Part shown: piece after piece, positions 1 through 7,918 of the stretch
Position numbering within the stretch: position 1 is the first letter of the stretch
Layout of the letters: each line of letters begins with the position of its first letter
DNA from: Nocardioides kribbensis
GTDB lineage: Bacteria; Actinomycetota; Actinomycetes; Propionibacteriales; Nocardioidaceae
Direction: 5' to 3'
NCBI RefSeq assembly: GCF_015070375.1
Contig: NZ_JADCLL010000002.1
Span: 620,001-684,000, forward strand
Length of the DNA: 64,000 bases
The notes under the pieces: model-generated
Seen by the model: the letters and a program-made list of their open reading frames with translations, nothing else
What the model was told of the DNA's origin: nothing
Database searches by the model: none
Made by a program: the position numbers and the translations under genes

Positions 1-657
1 TACGCGCGCCGCGAGTTCGCGCAGGTCGCCGCGGCCGCCGGCTGCCCCGTCGCGCAGGTGCCGCTCGGGGTCGACCTCGCGACCTTCCGCCCCGACCCGT
101 CGCGCGCCCCCGCGGGGCCGGAGCTGCGCCTGGTGCACGTCGGCCGGCTCTCGCGGGAGAAGTCGCCGCACCTGGCCGTCGCCACCGCCGTGGAGCTCCA
201 CCGTCGCGGGGTGCCCGTGCGTCTCGACGTCTACGGCGAGGGCCCGCACCGCGACGAGCTGGAGGCGCTGGCCGGCGCCTCACCGGTGCGCCTGCACGGC
301 TACGTCGCCGGTCGCGCCGAGGTCGCCGGTCGGCTGGCCGCGGCCGACGTCGCCCTGTCGGTCTGCCCGGGGGAGACCTTCGGGCTGGCCGTGCTCGAGG
401 CCCTGGCCTGCGGCACGCCGGTCGTCACCGCCGACCGCGGTGGCGCCCGCGAGCTGGTCGACGCCGCCTCGGGCGCCTGGGGCGCGCCCGACGCCGCCTC
501 CCTGGCCGACGCGGTGTTGGAGCTCGCCGCCCGGCCGGAGGGTGCGCGCCGGGCGGCCGCCCGGGCCCGCGCCGAGCTCTTCACCTGGCCGCAGACGGTC
601 GAGGCGATGCTCGCCGTGCACGCACGCGTGTCGGGGCGGGCCAGGCTGTCGGCCTGA
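1..657 (+). CDS. Glycosyltransferase family 4 protein, C-terminal part (5' end outside window)
   Basis: The frame is open from base 1, so the start codon lies upstream of the window; 218 residues are visible. They form the nucleotide-sugar-binding half of a GT-B enzyme. The motif LRLVHVGRLSREKSPH opens the second Rossmann domain, and PGETFGLAVLEALACGTPVV carries the EX7E-type donor-binding signature of GT4 (glycosyltransferases group 1). Such enzymes transfer a sugar from a nucleotide or phospho donor to lipid, glycan or small acceptors on the cytoplasmic side of the membrane. The acceptor cannot be told from this fragment. The valine codon at 58 could be misread as a start but sits in the middle of the fold. 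Confidence 0.85.
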   Translation, partial: YARREFAQVAAAAGCPVAQVPLGVDLATFRPDPSRAPAGPELRLVHVGRLSREKSPHLAVATAVELHRRGVPVRLDVYGEGPHRDELEALAGASPVRLHGYVAGRAEVAGRLAAADVALSVCPGETFGLAVLEALACGTPVVTADRGGARELVDAASGAWGAPDAASLADAVLELAARPEGARRAAARARAELFTWPQTVEAMLAVHARVSGRARLSA

Positions 658-721
658 CCCGCCCCGAGGCGGTGCTGCTGGGCGCTGCTGGGCGCTGCTG
701 GGTGCTGCTGGTGCTGTCGGG

Positions 722-1354
722 TCAGCCGACCTTGACCACGTGGGTGCCGCCGGCGAACTTGTCGTGCCAGCCCTGGCGCTGGGCCTTGTCGCCGTTGATC
801 TGCACGGCGATGACGATGACGGCCACGAGGGTCGCCAGGCTGCCGATGATCCCGAGGAACGGCACCAGCCCGGCCAGGCCGAAGGCGAGGAAGATGTTGC
901 GCTTCACCGCGGTGGCGAGGGTCGGGTTGCCGCCCTCGGGGGCGACCACGCGCAGCTTGAGCAGCTGCTTGCCCAGCGTGGCGCCGCGGGAGGACTCCAG
1001 GAAGCCGAAGTAGGCGAGGTTGACGATGACGCCCAGCAGGGTCGCGGCCGCGGCGGCGGCGTAGCTCTGGCCGTCGGTGCCGTCGGTGGCGACCACGTTG
1101 CCGCCGAAGACCATGCCGATGATGAAGCTGACGATGCCCATCAGCACACCGTCGATGAGCCGGGCCAGGAAGCGCTCGAGCAGACCCGCGGGCACCGGGC
1201 CGCCCGGCTGGCCGCCGTACTGCGGCGCGCCGTACTGGGGAGCCCCGTACTGGGGTGCGCCGTACTGCGGGGCGCCGTAGCCGGGCTGGCCGGCGCCCTG
1301 CTGGCCGTAGGGGTCCTGCGGGTTCGGGGGGTTCGGCGGGTCGTAGGACGACAT
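722..1354 (-). CDS. RDD family membrane protein with a Pro/Gln/Tyr-rich N-terminus
   Basis: 210 residues. The ATG at 1354 follows an AGGAGA ribosome site with 5-nt spacing. Residues 1-65 are a low-complexity Pro/Gln/Tyr/Gly tail with four perfect GAPQY units. The remainder is an RDD domain: the ARLIDG motif before the first membrane helix, a helix near FIIGMVFGG, a second near AATLLGVIVNLAYFGF, the typical ATLGKQLLKLRVV segment and a last helix pair. RDD proteins are multi-pass inner-membrane proteins of unsettled function; some relatives act in ion exchange. A TAGATT -10 lies at 1405-1410 on the same strand. The tail resembles that of the unrelated membrane protein at 9378-9908. Confidence 0.85.
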   Translation of the reverse strand: MSSYDPPNPPNPQDPYGQQGAGQPGYGAPQYGAPQYGAPQYGAPQYGGQPGGPVPAGLLERFLARLIDGVLMGIVSFIIGMVFGGNVVATDGTDGQSYAAAAAATLLGVIVNLAYFGFLESSRGATLGKQLLKLRVVAPEGGNPTLATAVKRNIFLAFGLAGLVPFLGIIGSLATLVAVIVIAVQINGDKAQRQGWHDKFAGGTHVVKVG

Positions 1355-1404
1355 GGTCTCTCCTGGGTGGGGCTCGGTGGGTGCTCGCACACCTCGGAGC
1401 CCGC

Positions 1405-1410
1405 AATCTA
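1405..1410 (-). promoter_or_regulatory. Probable -10 box for the RDD gene
   Basis: TAGATT on the minus strand, 50 nt upstream of the ATG. It would give a leader of about 45 nt containing the AGGAGA ribosome site. No convincing -35 hexamer is visible. Confidence 0.4.
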
Positions 1411-1490
1411 GCGGCGCGGCGCGGGCGTGAGCCAGGTCTGCCACCCGGGCAGGTGTGGTGGCGCTGGTGCGCCGGAGCATGATGGTGCCC

Positions 1491-3875
1491 ATGAGCCGCA
1501 CCGCCCCCCGCCACGACATCGACGAATCCGACCTCGAGGTCGGCGGCACCGCCCACGCCGCTGCCGGCAAGACCGCGGTCGCGGTCTCCATGAAGCGCTC
1601 CATCGAGCAGATGGGTGTCGTGCGCACCGCGCAGACCCTCCTCAAGCTCAACCAGGCCGACGGCTTCGACTGCCAGGGCTGCGCGTGGCCCGACCCCGAC
1701 CCGTCGCACCGCCACACCGCCGAGTTCTGCGAGAACGGCGCGAAGGCGGTCACCGAGGAGGCCACCAAGCGCACCATCGGCCGGGAGTTCTTCGCCGCCC
1801 ACCCCCTGGCGGAGCTGCGTGAGCGCACCGACTACTGGCTGGGCCAGCAGGGACGCCTCACCGAGCCGATGGTCGTGCGGGCCGGCGGCACCCACTACGA
1901 GCCGATCAGCTGGGACGACGCGTTCGCCCTCATCGGCGGCCACCTCAAGGGTCTCGACAGCCCCGACGAGGCGGTCTTCTACACCTCGGGCAAGACCTCC
2001 AACGAGGCGGCGTTCGCCTACCAGCTCTTCGTGCGCGCCTTCGGCACCAACAACCTCCCCGACTGCTCCAACATGTGCCACGAGTCGACCTCGGTCGGCC
2101 TGGCCGAGGTGATCGGCATCGGCAAGGGCTCGGTCAGCCTGGAGGACATCCACGTCGCGAAGCTCATCGTGATCGCCGGCCAGAACCCCGGCACCAACCA
2201 CCCGCGCATGCTCAGCGCGCTGGAGATCGCCAAGAAGAACGGCGCGAAGATCCTCGCGATCAACCCGCTGCGCGAGGCCGGCCTGGTGCGGTTCAAGAAC
2301 CCCCAGACGCCCAAGGGCATGGCGCTCAACGGCACCGAGATCGCCGACATGCACCTGCCGGTCAAGATCAACGGCGACCAGGCGCTCTTCCAGGCCATCG
2401 GCTCGCTGCTCCTGGAGTGGGACGCCCTGGACCACGACTTCATCGAGCGCCACACCACCGGCTTCGAGGCCTGGGCCGAGACCGCCCGCGCGCTCGACTG
2501 GGACCTCGTCCTGCGCGCCACCGGCCTGAGCCGCGAGCAGATCGAGGCGGCCGCGCGGATGTTCGCCGAGTCCGACGCCACCACGATCTGCTGGGCCATG
2601 GGCATCACCCAGCACCGCAACGGCGTGGCCACGGTCAAGGAGATCTCCAACCTCGCCTTCCTGCAGGGCAACATCGGCAAGCCCGGTGCGGGTCTGTGCC
2701 CGGTGCGCGGGCACTCCAACGTGCAGGGCGACCGCACGATGGGCATCTGGGAGCGCCCGCCGGCGCACTTCCTCGACGCCCTCCAGGCGGAGTTCGGCTT
2801 CGACCCGCCCCGCGAGCACGGCGTCGACGCGGTCGCCGCCGTGTGCGAGATGCGCGACCACAAGATCAAGGTCTTCTTCGGCATGGGCGGCAACTTCGTC
2901 TCGGCGATGTCGGACACCACGGTCACCGAGGCGGCCATGCGCAACGCCGACCTGACCGTGCACGTCTCGACCAAGCTCAACCGCTCGCACGTCGTGCACG
3001 GCACGGAGGCCCTCATCCTCCCCGTGCTGGGCCGCAGCGAGAAGGACCACACCGGCGGCCGCGAGCAGCGCATCACCGTCGAGGACTCGATGTCGGCCGT
3101 GCACGCCTCCAAGGGCCCGCTCAAGCCGGCCTCGGAGCACCTGCGCAGCGAGGTCGACATCATCTGCTCGATGGCCCAGGCCACCATCGGCGATCGCCAC
3201 GACCTCCCCTGGGACGCGTTCCGCTCCGACTACAGCGAGATCCGGCACCGCATCGCGCGGGTCGTGCCCGGCTGCGAGTCCTACGACGAGAAGGTCGCGC
3301 AGCCCGGCGGCTTCGTCCTGCCGCACCCGCCCCGTGACACCCGCACCTTCCCCACGAAGGTCGACAAGGCCGTCTTCACCGCGATCCCCACCGAGATCCT
3401 CGAGGTGCCGCAGGGCCGGCTGGTGCTGCAGACCATGCGCTCGCACGACCAGTTCAACACCACGATCTACGGTCTCGACGACCGCTACCGCGGCGTCAAG
3501 AACGGTCGCCGCGTCGTGTTCGTCAACCCCGAGGACATCACCGAGCTGGGCCTGGTCGACGGCCAGATGGTCGACCTGTGCAGCGAGTGGGAGGACGGCT
3601 CGCGGCGCGAGGCGCCGGCCTTCCGGGTCGTCTCCTACGAGCAGCCCCGCGGCTGCGCGGCCGCCTACTACCCCGAGACCAACCCCCTGGTCCCGCTGGA
3701 GTCCAAGGCGCTCGGCAGCAACCAGCCGGCCTTCAAGTCCGTGATCGTCACGCTGCGGCCCACCGACGCGGTCGCCGGCGACGAGGTCAACAGCAACGCC
3801 GGCCGGCTGTTCGACCCGACCGTCGACGCCGACGGCGAGGGCAAGCACTGGGTCGAGCCCGACCAGCTCTCCTGA
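1491..3875 (+). CDS. FdhF/YdeP-family molybdopterin-dependent oxidoreductase
   Basis: About 794 residues. It resembles the YdeP/FdhF group of molybdopterin oxidoreductases related to formate dehydrogenase H. The N-terminal segment QADGFDCQGCAWPDP has two close cysteines in place of the four-cysteine Fe4S4 motif of classical FdhF. The motif PDCSNMCHESTSVGL sits at the usual active-site (Sec/Cys) region, and GNIGKPGAGLCPVRGHSNVQG is typical of the pterin-binding part. The C-terminal part (YGLDDRYRGVKNGRRVVFVNPED onward) is the molydopterin dinucleotide-binding barrel. Substrate unknown; YdeP is linked to acid resistance in E. coli. In-frame ATGs at 1479, 1482 and 1491 compete. I chose 1491, but 1482 is better spaced from CGGAG. 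The pirin gene follows after 26 nt. Confidence 0.85.
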   Translation: MSRTAPRHDIDESDLEVGGTAHAAAGKTAVAVSMKRSIEQMGVVRTAQTLLKLNQADGFDCQGCAWPDPDPSHRHTAEFCENGAKAVTEEATKRTIGREFFAAHPLAELRERTDYWLGQQGRLTEPMVVRAGGTHYEPISWDDAFALIGGHLKGLDSPDEAVFYTSGKTSNEAAFAYQLFVRAFGTNNLPDCSNMCHESTSVGLAEVIGIGKGSVSLEDIHVAKLIVIAGQNPGTNHPRMLSALEIAKKNGAKILAINPLREAGLVRFKNPQTPKGMALNGTEIADMHLPVKINGDQALFQAIGSLLLEWDALDHDFIERHTTGFEAWAETARALDWDLVLRATGLSREQIEAAARMFAESDATTICWAMGITQHRNGVATVKEISNLAFLQGNIGKPGAGLCPVRGHSNVQGDRTMGIWERPPAHFLDALQAEFGFDPPREHGVDAVAAVCEMRDHKIKVFFGMGGNFVSAMSDTTVTEAAMRNADLTVHVSTKLNRSHVVHGTEALILPVLGRSEKDHTGGREQRITVEDSMSAVHASKGPLKPASEHLRSEVDIICSMAQATIGDRHDLPWDAFRSDYSEIRHRIARVVPGCESYDEKVAQPGGFVLPHPPRDTRTFPTKVDKAVFTAIPTEILEVPQGRLVLQTMRSHDQFNTTIYGLDDRYRGVKNGRRVVFVNPEDITELGLVDGQMVDLCSEWEDGSRREAPAFRVVSYEQPRGCAAAYYPETNPLVPLESKALGSNQPAFKSVIVTLRPTDAVAGDEVNSNAGRLFDPTVDADGEGKHWVEPDQLS

Positions 3876-3901
3876 CCGGCGCGGTCCAGGACGCAGCAGC
3901 C

Positions 3902-4894
3902 GTGAGCAACCTCGAGGAGCGACCCGACGAGGTCACCTGCGCCGCGGGGTCGACGACCGTGGAGGTCGTCGCCCCGCGGCTGGTGCCGCTCGGCGGCCCG
4001 CGCGGCATGACGGTGCGCCGCACGCTGCCCCAGCGGGGGCGCTCCCTCATCGGCGCGTGGTGCTTCCTGGACCACTACGGGCCCGACGACGTCGCCGCCA
4101 CCGGAGGCATGGTCGTCGCACCCCATCCCCACACCGGCCTGCAGACCGTGAGCTGGCTGTTCACCGGCGAGGTGCAGCACCGCGACAGCCTCGGCACGGC
4201 CGCGATGGTGCGACCCGGTGAGCTCAACCTCATGACCGCCGGTCGGGGCATCAGCCACTCCGAGGTGTCGCCTCCCGGCACGACCACCCTCCACGGCGCG
4301 CAGCTGTGGGTGGCCCTGCCCGACGGGGCCCGCTCCGTCGACCCCGCCTTCGCCCACCACGCACCCGCACCGCGCACCGGGGACGGCTGGGTGGCCCGGG
4401 TGTTCCTCGGGTCGCTGCTGGGGGAGACCTCCCCGGTCTCCACCCACACCCCGTTGCTGGGCGCCGAGCTGCTGCTGGAGCCCGGGGCGCGGCTCGACCT
4501 CGACGTCGACCCCTCCTTCGAGCACGGGGTGCTCGTCGACACCGGCTCGGTCCACGCGGCGGGGGAGGCGGTCGAGGCCCACGAGCTCGCCTACGTGCCA
4601 CCCGGAGCGCGCGTCCTGCCCCTGCACGCCGGTGCCGAGGGGGCGCGCCTGCTGGTGCTCGGCGGCCCGCCCTTCGGGGAGGCCATCGTGATGTGGTGGA
4701 ACTTCGTGGGCCGCGACCACGACGAGGTCGTCGCCCACCGCGCCGCCTGGCAGGCCCAGGTCGAGGCCGGCGCGGGCCCCGACGGCGTCCCCGACCACGC
4801 CGCCGACGGACCCTTCGGCGTGGTGTCCGGTGAGTCGCTGGCGCCGATCCCGGCCCCCGACCTGCCGCGGGTGCGGCTGCGCGAGCGCCGGTGA
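3902..4894 (+). CDS. Pirin family bicupin protein
   Basis: 330 residues from a GTG at 3902. The N-terminal cupin has the pirin metal site: HPHTG (two His), then GRGISHSEVS supplying the His and Glu ligands. The RGRSLIGAWCFLDHYGPDD and ELNLMTAGRGISHSE blocks are diagnostic. Bacterial pirins are iron- or nickel-containing dioxygenases (quercetinase-type activity) or redox-sensing partners; which applies here cannot be read from sequence. The C-terminal cupin ends in FGEAIVMWWNFVGRDHDEV, usual for the family. The frame runs open upstream, but that part overlaps the previous gene and has no family similarity. The stop overlaps the start of the next gene (GTGA), so the two are translationally coupled. 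Confidence 0.9.
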   Translation: MSNLEERPDEVTCAAGSTTVEVVAPRLVPLGGPRGMTVRRTLPQRGRSLIGAWCFLDHYGPDDVAATGGMVVAPHPHTGLQTVSWLFTGEVQHRDSLGTAAMVRPGELNLMTAGRGISHSEVSPPGTTTLHGAQLWVALPDGARSVDPAFAHHAPAPRTGDGWVARVFLGSLLGETSPVSTHTPLLGAELLLEPGARLDLDVDPSFEHGVLVDTGSVHAAGEAVEAHELAYVPPGARVLPLHAGAEGARLLVLGGPPFGEAIVMWWNFVGRDHDEVVAHRAAWQAQVEAGAGPDGVPDHAADGPFGVVSGESLAPIPAPDLPRVRLRERR

Positions 4895-5487
4895 GCGGCA
4901 CCGGGGTGGGGCCCGTCGTCGGGGAGGACGGCGTGGCGCGGTGCCCGTGGGCGGGTGCGCCCGGCACGATGCGCGACTACCACGACCAGGAGTGGGGTCG
5001 GCCGGTGTCCGGGGAGTCGGCGTACTTCGAGCGGCTCACGCTGGAGGCCTTCCAGTCGGGTCTGTCGTGGTCGACGATCCTGGCCAAGCGCCCGGCCTTC
5101 CGCGAGGTGTTCCTCGGCTTCGACGCCGAGCGGGTGGCCGCCTTCGACGTCGCCGACACCGAGCGGCTGATGGCCGACGCCCGCATCGTGCGCAACCGCC
5201 GCAAGATCGAGGCCGCGCTCACCAACGCCGCGGCGACGGTCGCGCTGCGCTCCTCCGGTGGCCTGGAGGCGCTGGTGCTCGAGCACGCTCCGCAGGCTCC
5301 TCCGGCCCCGCACCACACCGGGGAGCAGCAAACCACCTCGCCGGAGTCCACGGCGCTGTCGAAGGCCCTGAAGCGGCACGGCTACGCCTTCGTGGGGCCG
5401 ACCACGATGTTCGCCCTCATGGAGGCCGTCGGCGTCTTCGACCCCCACCTGCTCGGTTGCCACCGCAGGGGGGAGGTCACGCAGTAA
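4891..5487 (+). CDS. tag: DNA-3-methyladenine glycosylase I
   Basis: 198 residues, starting at a GTG that shares four bases with the pirin stop. It excises 3-methyladenine from alkylated DNA as the first step of base-excision repair. The order CPWAG, MRDYHDQEWG, LTLEAFQSGLSW is classical Tag. The zinc-snap ligands are present as Cys18, His31, His186 and Cys190. Glu52 and Trp60 fall at the base-recognition positions known in E. coli Tag. Near the C-terminus, AFVGPTTMFALMEAVGVFDPHLLGC is normal. A Pro/His-rich insertion (about residues 130-150) is slightly longer than in E. coli. The TAA stop lies within the proposed -10 box of the next gene. Confidence 0.93.
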   Translation: MSGTGVGPVVGEDGVARCPWAGAPGTMRDYHDQEWGRPVSGESAYFERLTLEAFQSGLSWSTILAKRPAFREVFLGFDAERVAAFDVADTERLMADARIVRNRRKIEAALTNAAATVALRSSGGLEALVLEHAPQAPPAPHHTGEQQTTSPESTALSKALKRHGYAFVGPTTMFALMEAVGVFDPHLLGCHRRGEVTQ

Positions 5488-5496
5488 CGTCCCGGC
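5485..5496 (+). promoter_or_regulatory. Leaderless-type promoter of the amidase gene
   Basis: TAACGT (5485-5490) followed by six bases and then the ATG at 5497. No Shine-Dalgarno lies in the gap. The hexamer includes the TAA stop codon of tag. Confidence 0.5.
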
Positions 5497-6924
5497 ATGC
5501 GCGTGCACGCCTTCACCGACGACGCCCTGGCCGACCACGACGCCGTCGGCCTGGTCGCCGCGTTGCACAGCGGCGAGGTCTCGGTGCGTGAGGTCGTCGA
5601 CGCGGCCGTCGCCCGGGTGGAGCGGGTCGACCCGGTCCTCGGCGCGGTCGCCCACGCTGCCCACGACCGGGCCCGCACCGAGGCGCTCGACCCCCGGCCG
5701 GGCTTCTTCGCCGGGGTGCCGACGTACCTCAAGGACAACGTGGCGGCGGCGGGGATGCCCACGGGCGACGGCACCGACGCCTACACCGCGCCGGTGGCCA
5801 GGCGCGACGGCGACGTGGCCCGGATGGTCCGTGCGACGGGGCTCGTCGTGCTGGGCAAGACCCGGCTCTCGGAGTTCGGCTTCAACGCCGTCGCCGAGCA
5901 CCCCCGTCTGGGGCCCGTGCGCAGCCCCTGGTCGACCGACCACCCGGCCGGGGCCTCGTCGGCCGGCGCCGCTGCGCTCGTGGCCGCAGGGGCCGTGCCG
6001 CTGGCCCACGCCAACGACGGAGGCGGCTCCATCCGCATCCCCGCCTCGGTCAACGGCCTGGTCGGCCTCAAGCCCACGCGCGACCGGCTGGCCCAGGACC
6101 GTGTGCACCGCGGCATGCCGGTGCGCATCGTCAGCGACGGGGTGCTGACACGCTCGGTGCGCGACACCGCCGCCTTCCTGCGCGAGGCCGAGCGGGTCTA
6201 CCGCGCGCTCCACCTCCCGCCCGTCGGCGACATCACCCGCCCCGGCCGTGCCCGGCTGCGTGTGGCGTTGAACACCACCGGCATGCGCCACGGCGCCAGC
6301 CCCGAGGTCGCGGCGCTGACGCGGGGCGTGGGTGCGCTCCTGGAGGAGCTGGGCCACCACGTCGAGGAGGTCGCCGAGGTGCCCGCCGACGCCTCCCTCC
6401 CCGACGACTTCCTGCTCTACTGGGCCTTCCTCGCCTCCGCCGTGGTCCGCACCGGCCGCCTGGTCCACCGCTGCGACTGGCACCCCGAGCGGCTCGACCA
6501 CCTCACCCGCGGGCTCGACCGCCACCTGCGCCGCCACGTGCACCACCTGCCCGCGGCACTGCTGCGGATGCGCCGGGCCCCCGACCGCTCCGCGGCCTTC
6601 TTCGCCCGTCACGACGTCCTGCTGACCCCCACCGTGGCCCACGAGACGCCGCTCCTGGGACACCTGTCACCGACCCTCGACCACGCCACGATCGTGGAGC
6701 GGCTGCTGGCCTGGGTGGCCTTCACCCCGGTGCAGAACGTCACCGGCGACCCGTCCGTGTCGCTGCCCCTGGCGACCACCTCCTCGGGGCTCCCGCAGGG
6801 GGTCGTGCTGTCCGCCGGCGCGGGGCGCGAGGCCCTGCTGCTCGAGCTGTCGCTGGAGCTCGAGCAGGCCCGTCCGTTCGCCTCCGTGAGGGGGTCCGGA
6901 GCGGCTCCCGGGGCCGTGTCCTGA
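5497..6924 (+). CDS. Amidase signature family enzyme
   Basis: 475 residues. Ser-cisSer-Lys hydrolase of the amidase signature family, cleaving a carboxamide or ester bond in the cytoplasm. The catalytic lysine is Lys79 (VPTYLKDNV), the cis-serine is Ser154 in [10 protein letters not shown] and the nucleophile is Ser178 in GGGSIRIPAS; the 24-residue Ser-Ser spacing is normal. The following NGLVGLKPTRDRL and the C-terminal TGDPSVSLPLATTSSGLPQGVVL complete the fold. There is no GatB partner nearby and GatA-specific features are weak, so this is more likely a catabolic or detoxifying amidase than the tRNA amidotransferase subunit. Substrate unknown. Confidence 0.9.
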   Translation: MRVHAFTDDALADHDAVGLVAALHSGEVSVREVVDAAVARVERVDPVLGAVAHAAHDRARTEALDPRPGFFAGVPTYLKDNVAAAGMPTGDGTDAYTAPVARRDGDVARMVRATGLVVLGKTRLSEFGFNAVAEHPRLGPVRSPWSTDHPAGASSAGAAALVAAGAVPLAHANDGGGSIRIPASVNGLVGLKPTRDRLAQDRVHRGMPVRIVSDGVLTRSVRDTAAFLREAERVYRALHLPPVGDITRPGRARLRVALNTTGMRHGASPEVAALTRGVGALLEELGHHVEEVAEVPADASLPDDFLLYWAFLASAVVRTGRLVHRCDWHPERLDHLTRGLDRHLRRHVHHLPAALLRMRRAPDRSAAFFARHDVLLTPTVAHETPLLGHLSPTLDHATIVERLLAWVAFTPVQNVTGDPSVSLPLATTSSGLPQGVVLSAGAGREALLLELSLELEQARPFASVRGSGAAPGAVS

Positions 6925-6965
6925 GCGTCGCCGCGGGCCGATTTTTCGATCCCGCCCGGCGTGTG

Positions 6966-6971
6966 TATGGT
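6966..6971 (+). promoter_or_regulatory. -10 box of tRNA-Thr
   Basis: TATGGT, 11 nt before the tRNA 5' end. A weak -35 (TTTTCG) lies 17 nt upstream, in the locally AT-rich patch after the amidase stop. Confidence 0.45.
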
Positions 6972-6982
6972 TCTCGGTCGTT

Positions 6983-7055
6983 GCCCCTTTAGCTCAGTCG
7001 GCAGAGCGTCTCCATGGTAAGGAGAAGGTCTACGGTTCGATTCCGTAAAGGGGCT
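6983..7055 (+). tRNA. tRNA-Thr (anticodon GGT)
   Basis: Complete cloverleaf. The acceptor stem GCCCCTT pairs with AAGGGGC, the anticodon stem TCTCC/GGAGA encloses the loop ATGGTAA with anticodon GGT, and the T arm TACGG/CCGTA encloses TTCGATT. CCA is not encoded. It lies directly upstream of tRNA-Met and rpmG. Confidence 0.95.
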
Positions 7056-7070
7056 CTGGCACAGGCGTGA

Positions 7071-7096
7071 CGCCCCCCGGGCTACTCTGGGGGGCG
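7071..7096 (+). terminator. Inter-tRNA hairpin
   Basis: Perfect 8-bp stem CGCCCCCC/GGGGGGCG with a 10-nt loop between the two tRNA genes. The loop holds TACTCT (7083-7088), which could be the -10 of tRNA-Met, so the element may be a terminator for tRNA-Thr, a promoter, or a processing signal. Confidence 0.5.
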
Positions 7097-7111
7097 CACT
7101 CCTGCCCGTGT

Positions 7112-7188
7112 GGCGGGGTAGCTCAGGTGGTTAGAGCACACGACTCATAATCGTGGTGTCGCGGGTTCGAGTCCCGCTCCCGCTACCA
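7112..7188 (+). tRNA. tRNA-Met, elongator (anticodon CAT)
   Basis: Acceptor GGCGGGG pairs with TCCCGCT, the anticodon stem CACGA/TCGTG encloses CTCATAA (anticodon CAT), and the T arm is GCGGG-TTCGAGT-CCCGC. The 3' ACCA is encoded, unlike tRNA-Thr. Acceptor and anticodon stems look like elongator rather than initiator. The rpmG start is 37 nt downstream, so tRNA and mRNA probably share a transcript. Confidence 0.93.
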
Positions 7189-7224
7189 ATCTCCGCACCC
7201 ATCGACGACCCGCAAGGACTTCCC

Positions 7225-7395
7225 GTGGCCAGCAAGAGCTCCGACGTTCGCCCCAAGATCACGCTCGCCTGCGTCGAGTGCAAGGAGCGCAACTACATCA
7301 CCAAGAAGAACCGCCGCAACGACCCCGACCGGCTCGAGCTGGCGAAGTTCTGCCCCCGCTGCCGTCAGCACCAGGCTCACCGCGAGACCCGCTGA
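7225..7395 (+). CDS. rpmG: 50S ribosomal protein L33
   Basis: 56 residues from a GTG at 7225 with AAGGA six bases upstream. Small zinc-ribbon protein of the large subunit, near the E site. Both CXXC pairs are present (CVEC and CPRC), so this is the zinc-containing (C+) form. The sequence [24 protein letters not shown] is typical. A longer open frame starting in the tRNA is not protein coding. It is followed by a strong terminator. Confidence 0.95.
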   Translation: MASKSSDVRPKITLACVECKERNYITKKNRRNDPDRLELAKFCPRCRQHQAHRETR

Positions 7396-7415
7396 CACCG
7401 CGTCCCCGACGCTCC

Positions 7416-7446
7416 ACGACCCGCCCGGTCCGACCGGGCGGGTCGT
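7416..7446 (+). terminator. Terminator after rpmG
   Basis: 13-bp perfect stem (arms 7416-7428 and 7434-7446) with a 5-nt loop, followed by CTGCTTTCC. It separates rpmG from the leaderless dehydratase gene. Confidence 0.8.
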
Positions 7447-7506
7447 CTGCTTTCCACGGGCCACCCTCCAGGGTCACGCCGCGTCGTCCCGGCCGCCGGC
7501 TGCGAC

Positions 7507-7519
7507 TAGGTTGGGGCGC
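7507..7519 (+). promoter_or_regulatory. Leaderless-type promoter of the hadA-like gene
   Basis: TAGGTT (7507-7512), seven bases, then the ATG at 7520. No Shine-Dalgarno is present between the preceding terminator and the start. Confidence 0.5.
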
Positions 7520-7918
7520 ATGCCAGTCGACTCCTCGCTCGTCGGTCGTGCCTACCCGCCCACCCGGCCCTACCCGGTCTCGGAGGAGCGCCTCCGGGCC
7601 TTCGCGGAGGCCTCGGGCGGCTCCTGGGAGGGTGGCCCGGCCCCCGCGACGTTCCCGATCGTGCTCGCCTTCGACGCCATGAACGACTTCCTCGAGGCCG
7701 AGCAGGTCGAGCTGCGCCGCATCGTCCACGGCGAGCAGCGCTTCACCTACGCCCGCCCGGTGGTCGCCGGCGACGTGCTCACCGCGACGCTGACCGTGGC
7801 CACGCTGCGCCAGATCGGCGGCAACGACATCATCGGCACCAGCAGCGACATCTCCGACGCCGACGGTGCGCTCGTCTGCACCGCCACCGCCACCCTCGTC
7901 CACCGGGGCGAGGCGTGA
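7520..7918 (+). CDS. HadA-like hot-dog dehydratase subunit (FAS1-type dehydratase domain)
   Basis: 132 residues. It resembles the N-terminal MaoC-like/UPF0336 proteins, which include HadA of the mycobacterial (3R)-hydroxyacyl-ACP dehydratase. Visible features are the opening SSLVGRAYPPTRPYPVSEERLRAFAEA, then RIVHGEQRFTYARPVVAGDVLTAT and the strand pair ending in ALVCTATATLVHRG. HadA is the non-catalytic substrate-binding half and needs HadB. The order rpmG-hadA-hadB matches Mycobacterium tuberculosis, where hadC comes next; here hadC is absent and murB follows. Nocardioidaceae do not make mycolic acids, so the substrate must differ. The stop overlaps the next start (GTGA). Confidence 0.85.
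   Translation: MPVDSSLVGRAYPPTRPYPVSEERLRAFAEASGGSWEGGPAPATFPIVLAFDAMNDFLEAEQVELRRIVHGEQRFTYARPVVAGDVLTATLTVATLRQIGGNDIIGTSSDISDADGALVCTATATLVHRGEA

Noticed and set aside
300-3848. Open frame of 1182 codons on the minus strand
   Set aside because: Shadow of the oxidoreductase and neighbours; residue composition is Val/Gly/His/Arg/Asp-rich without any domain, as expected for antisense of high-GC genes.
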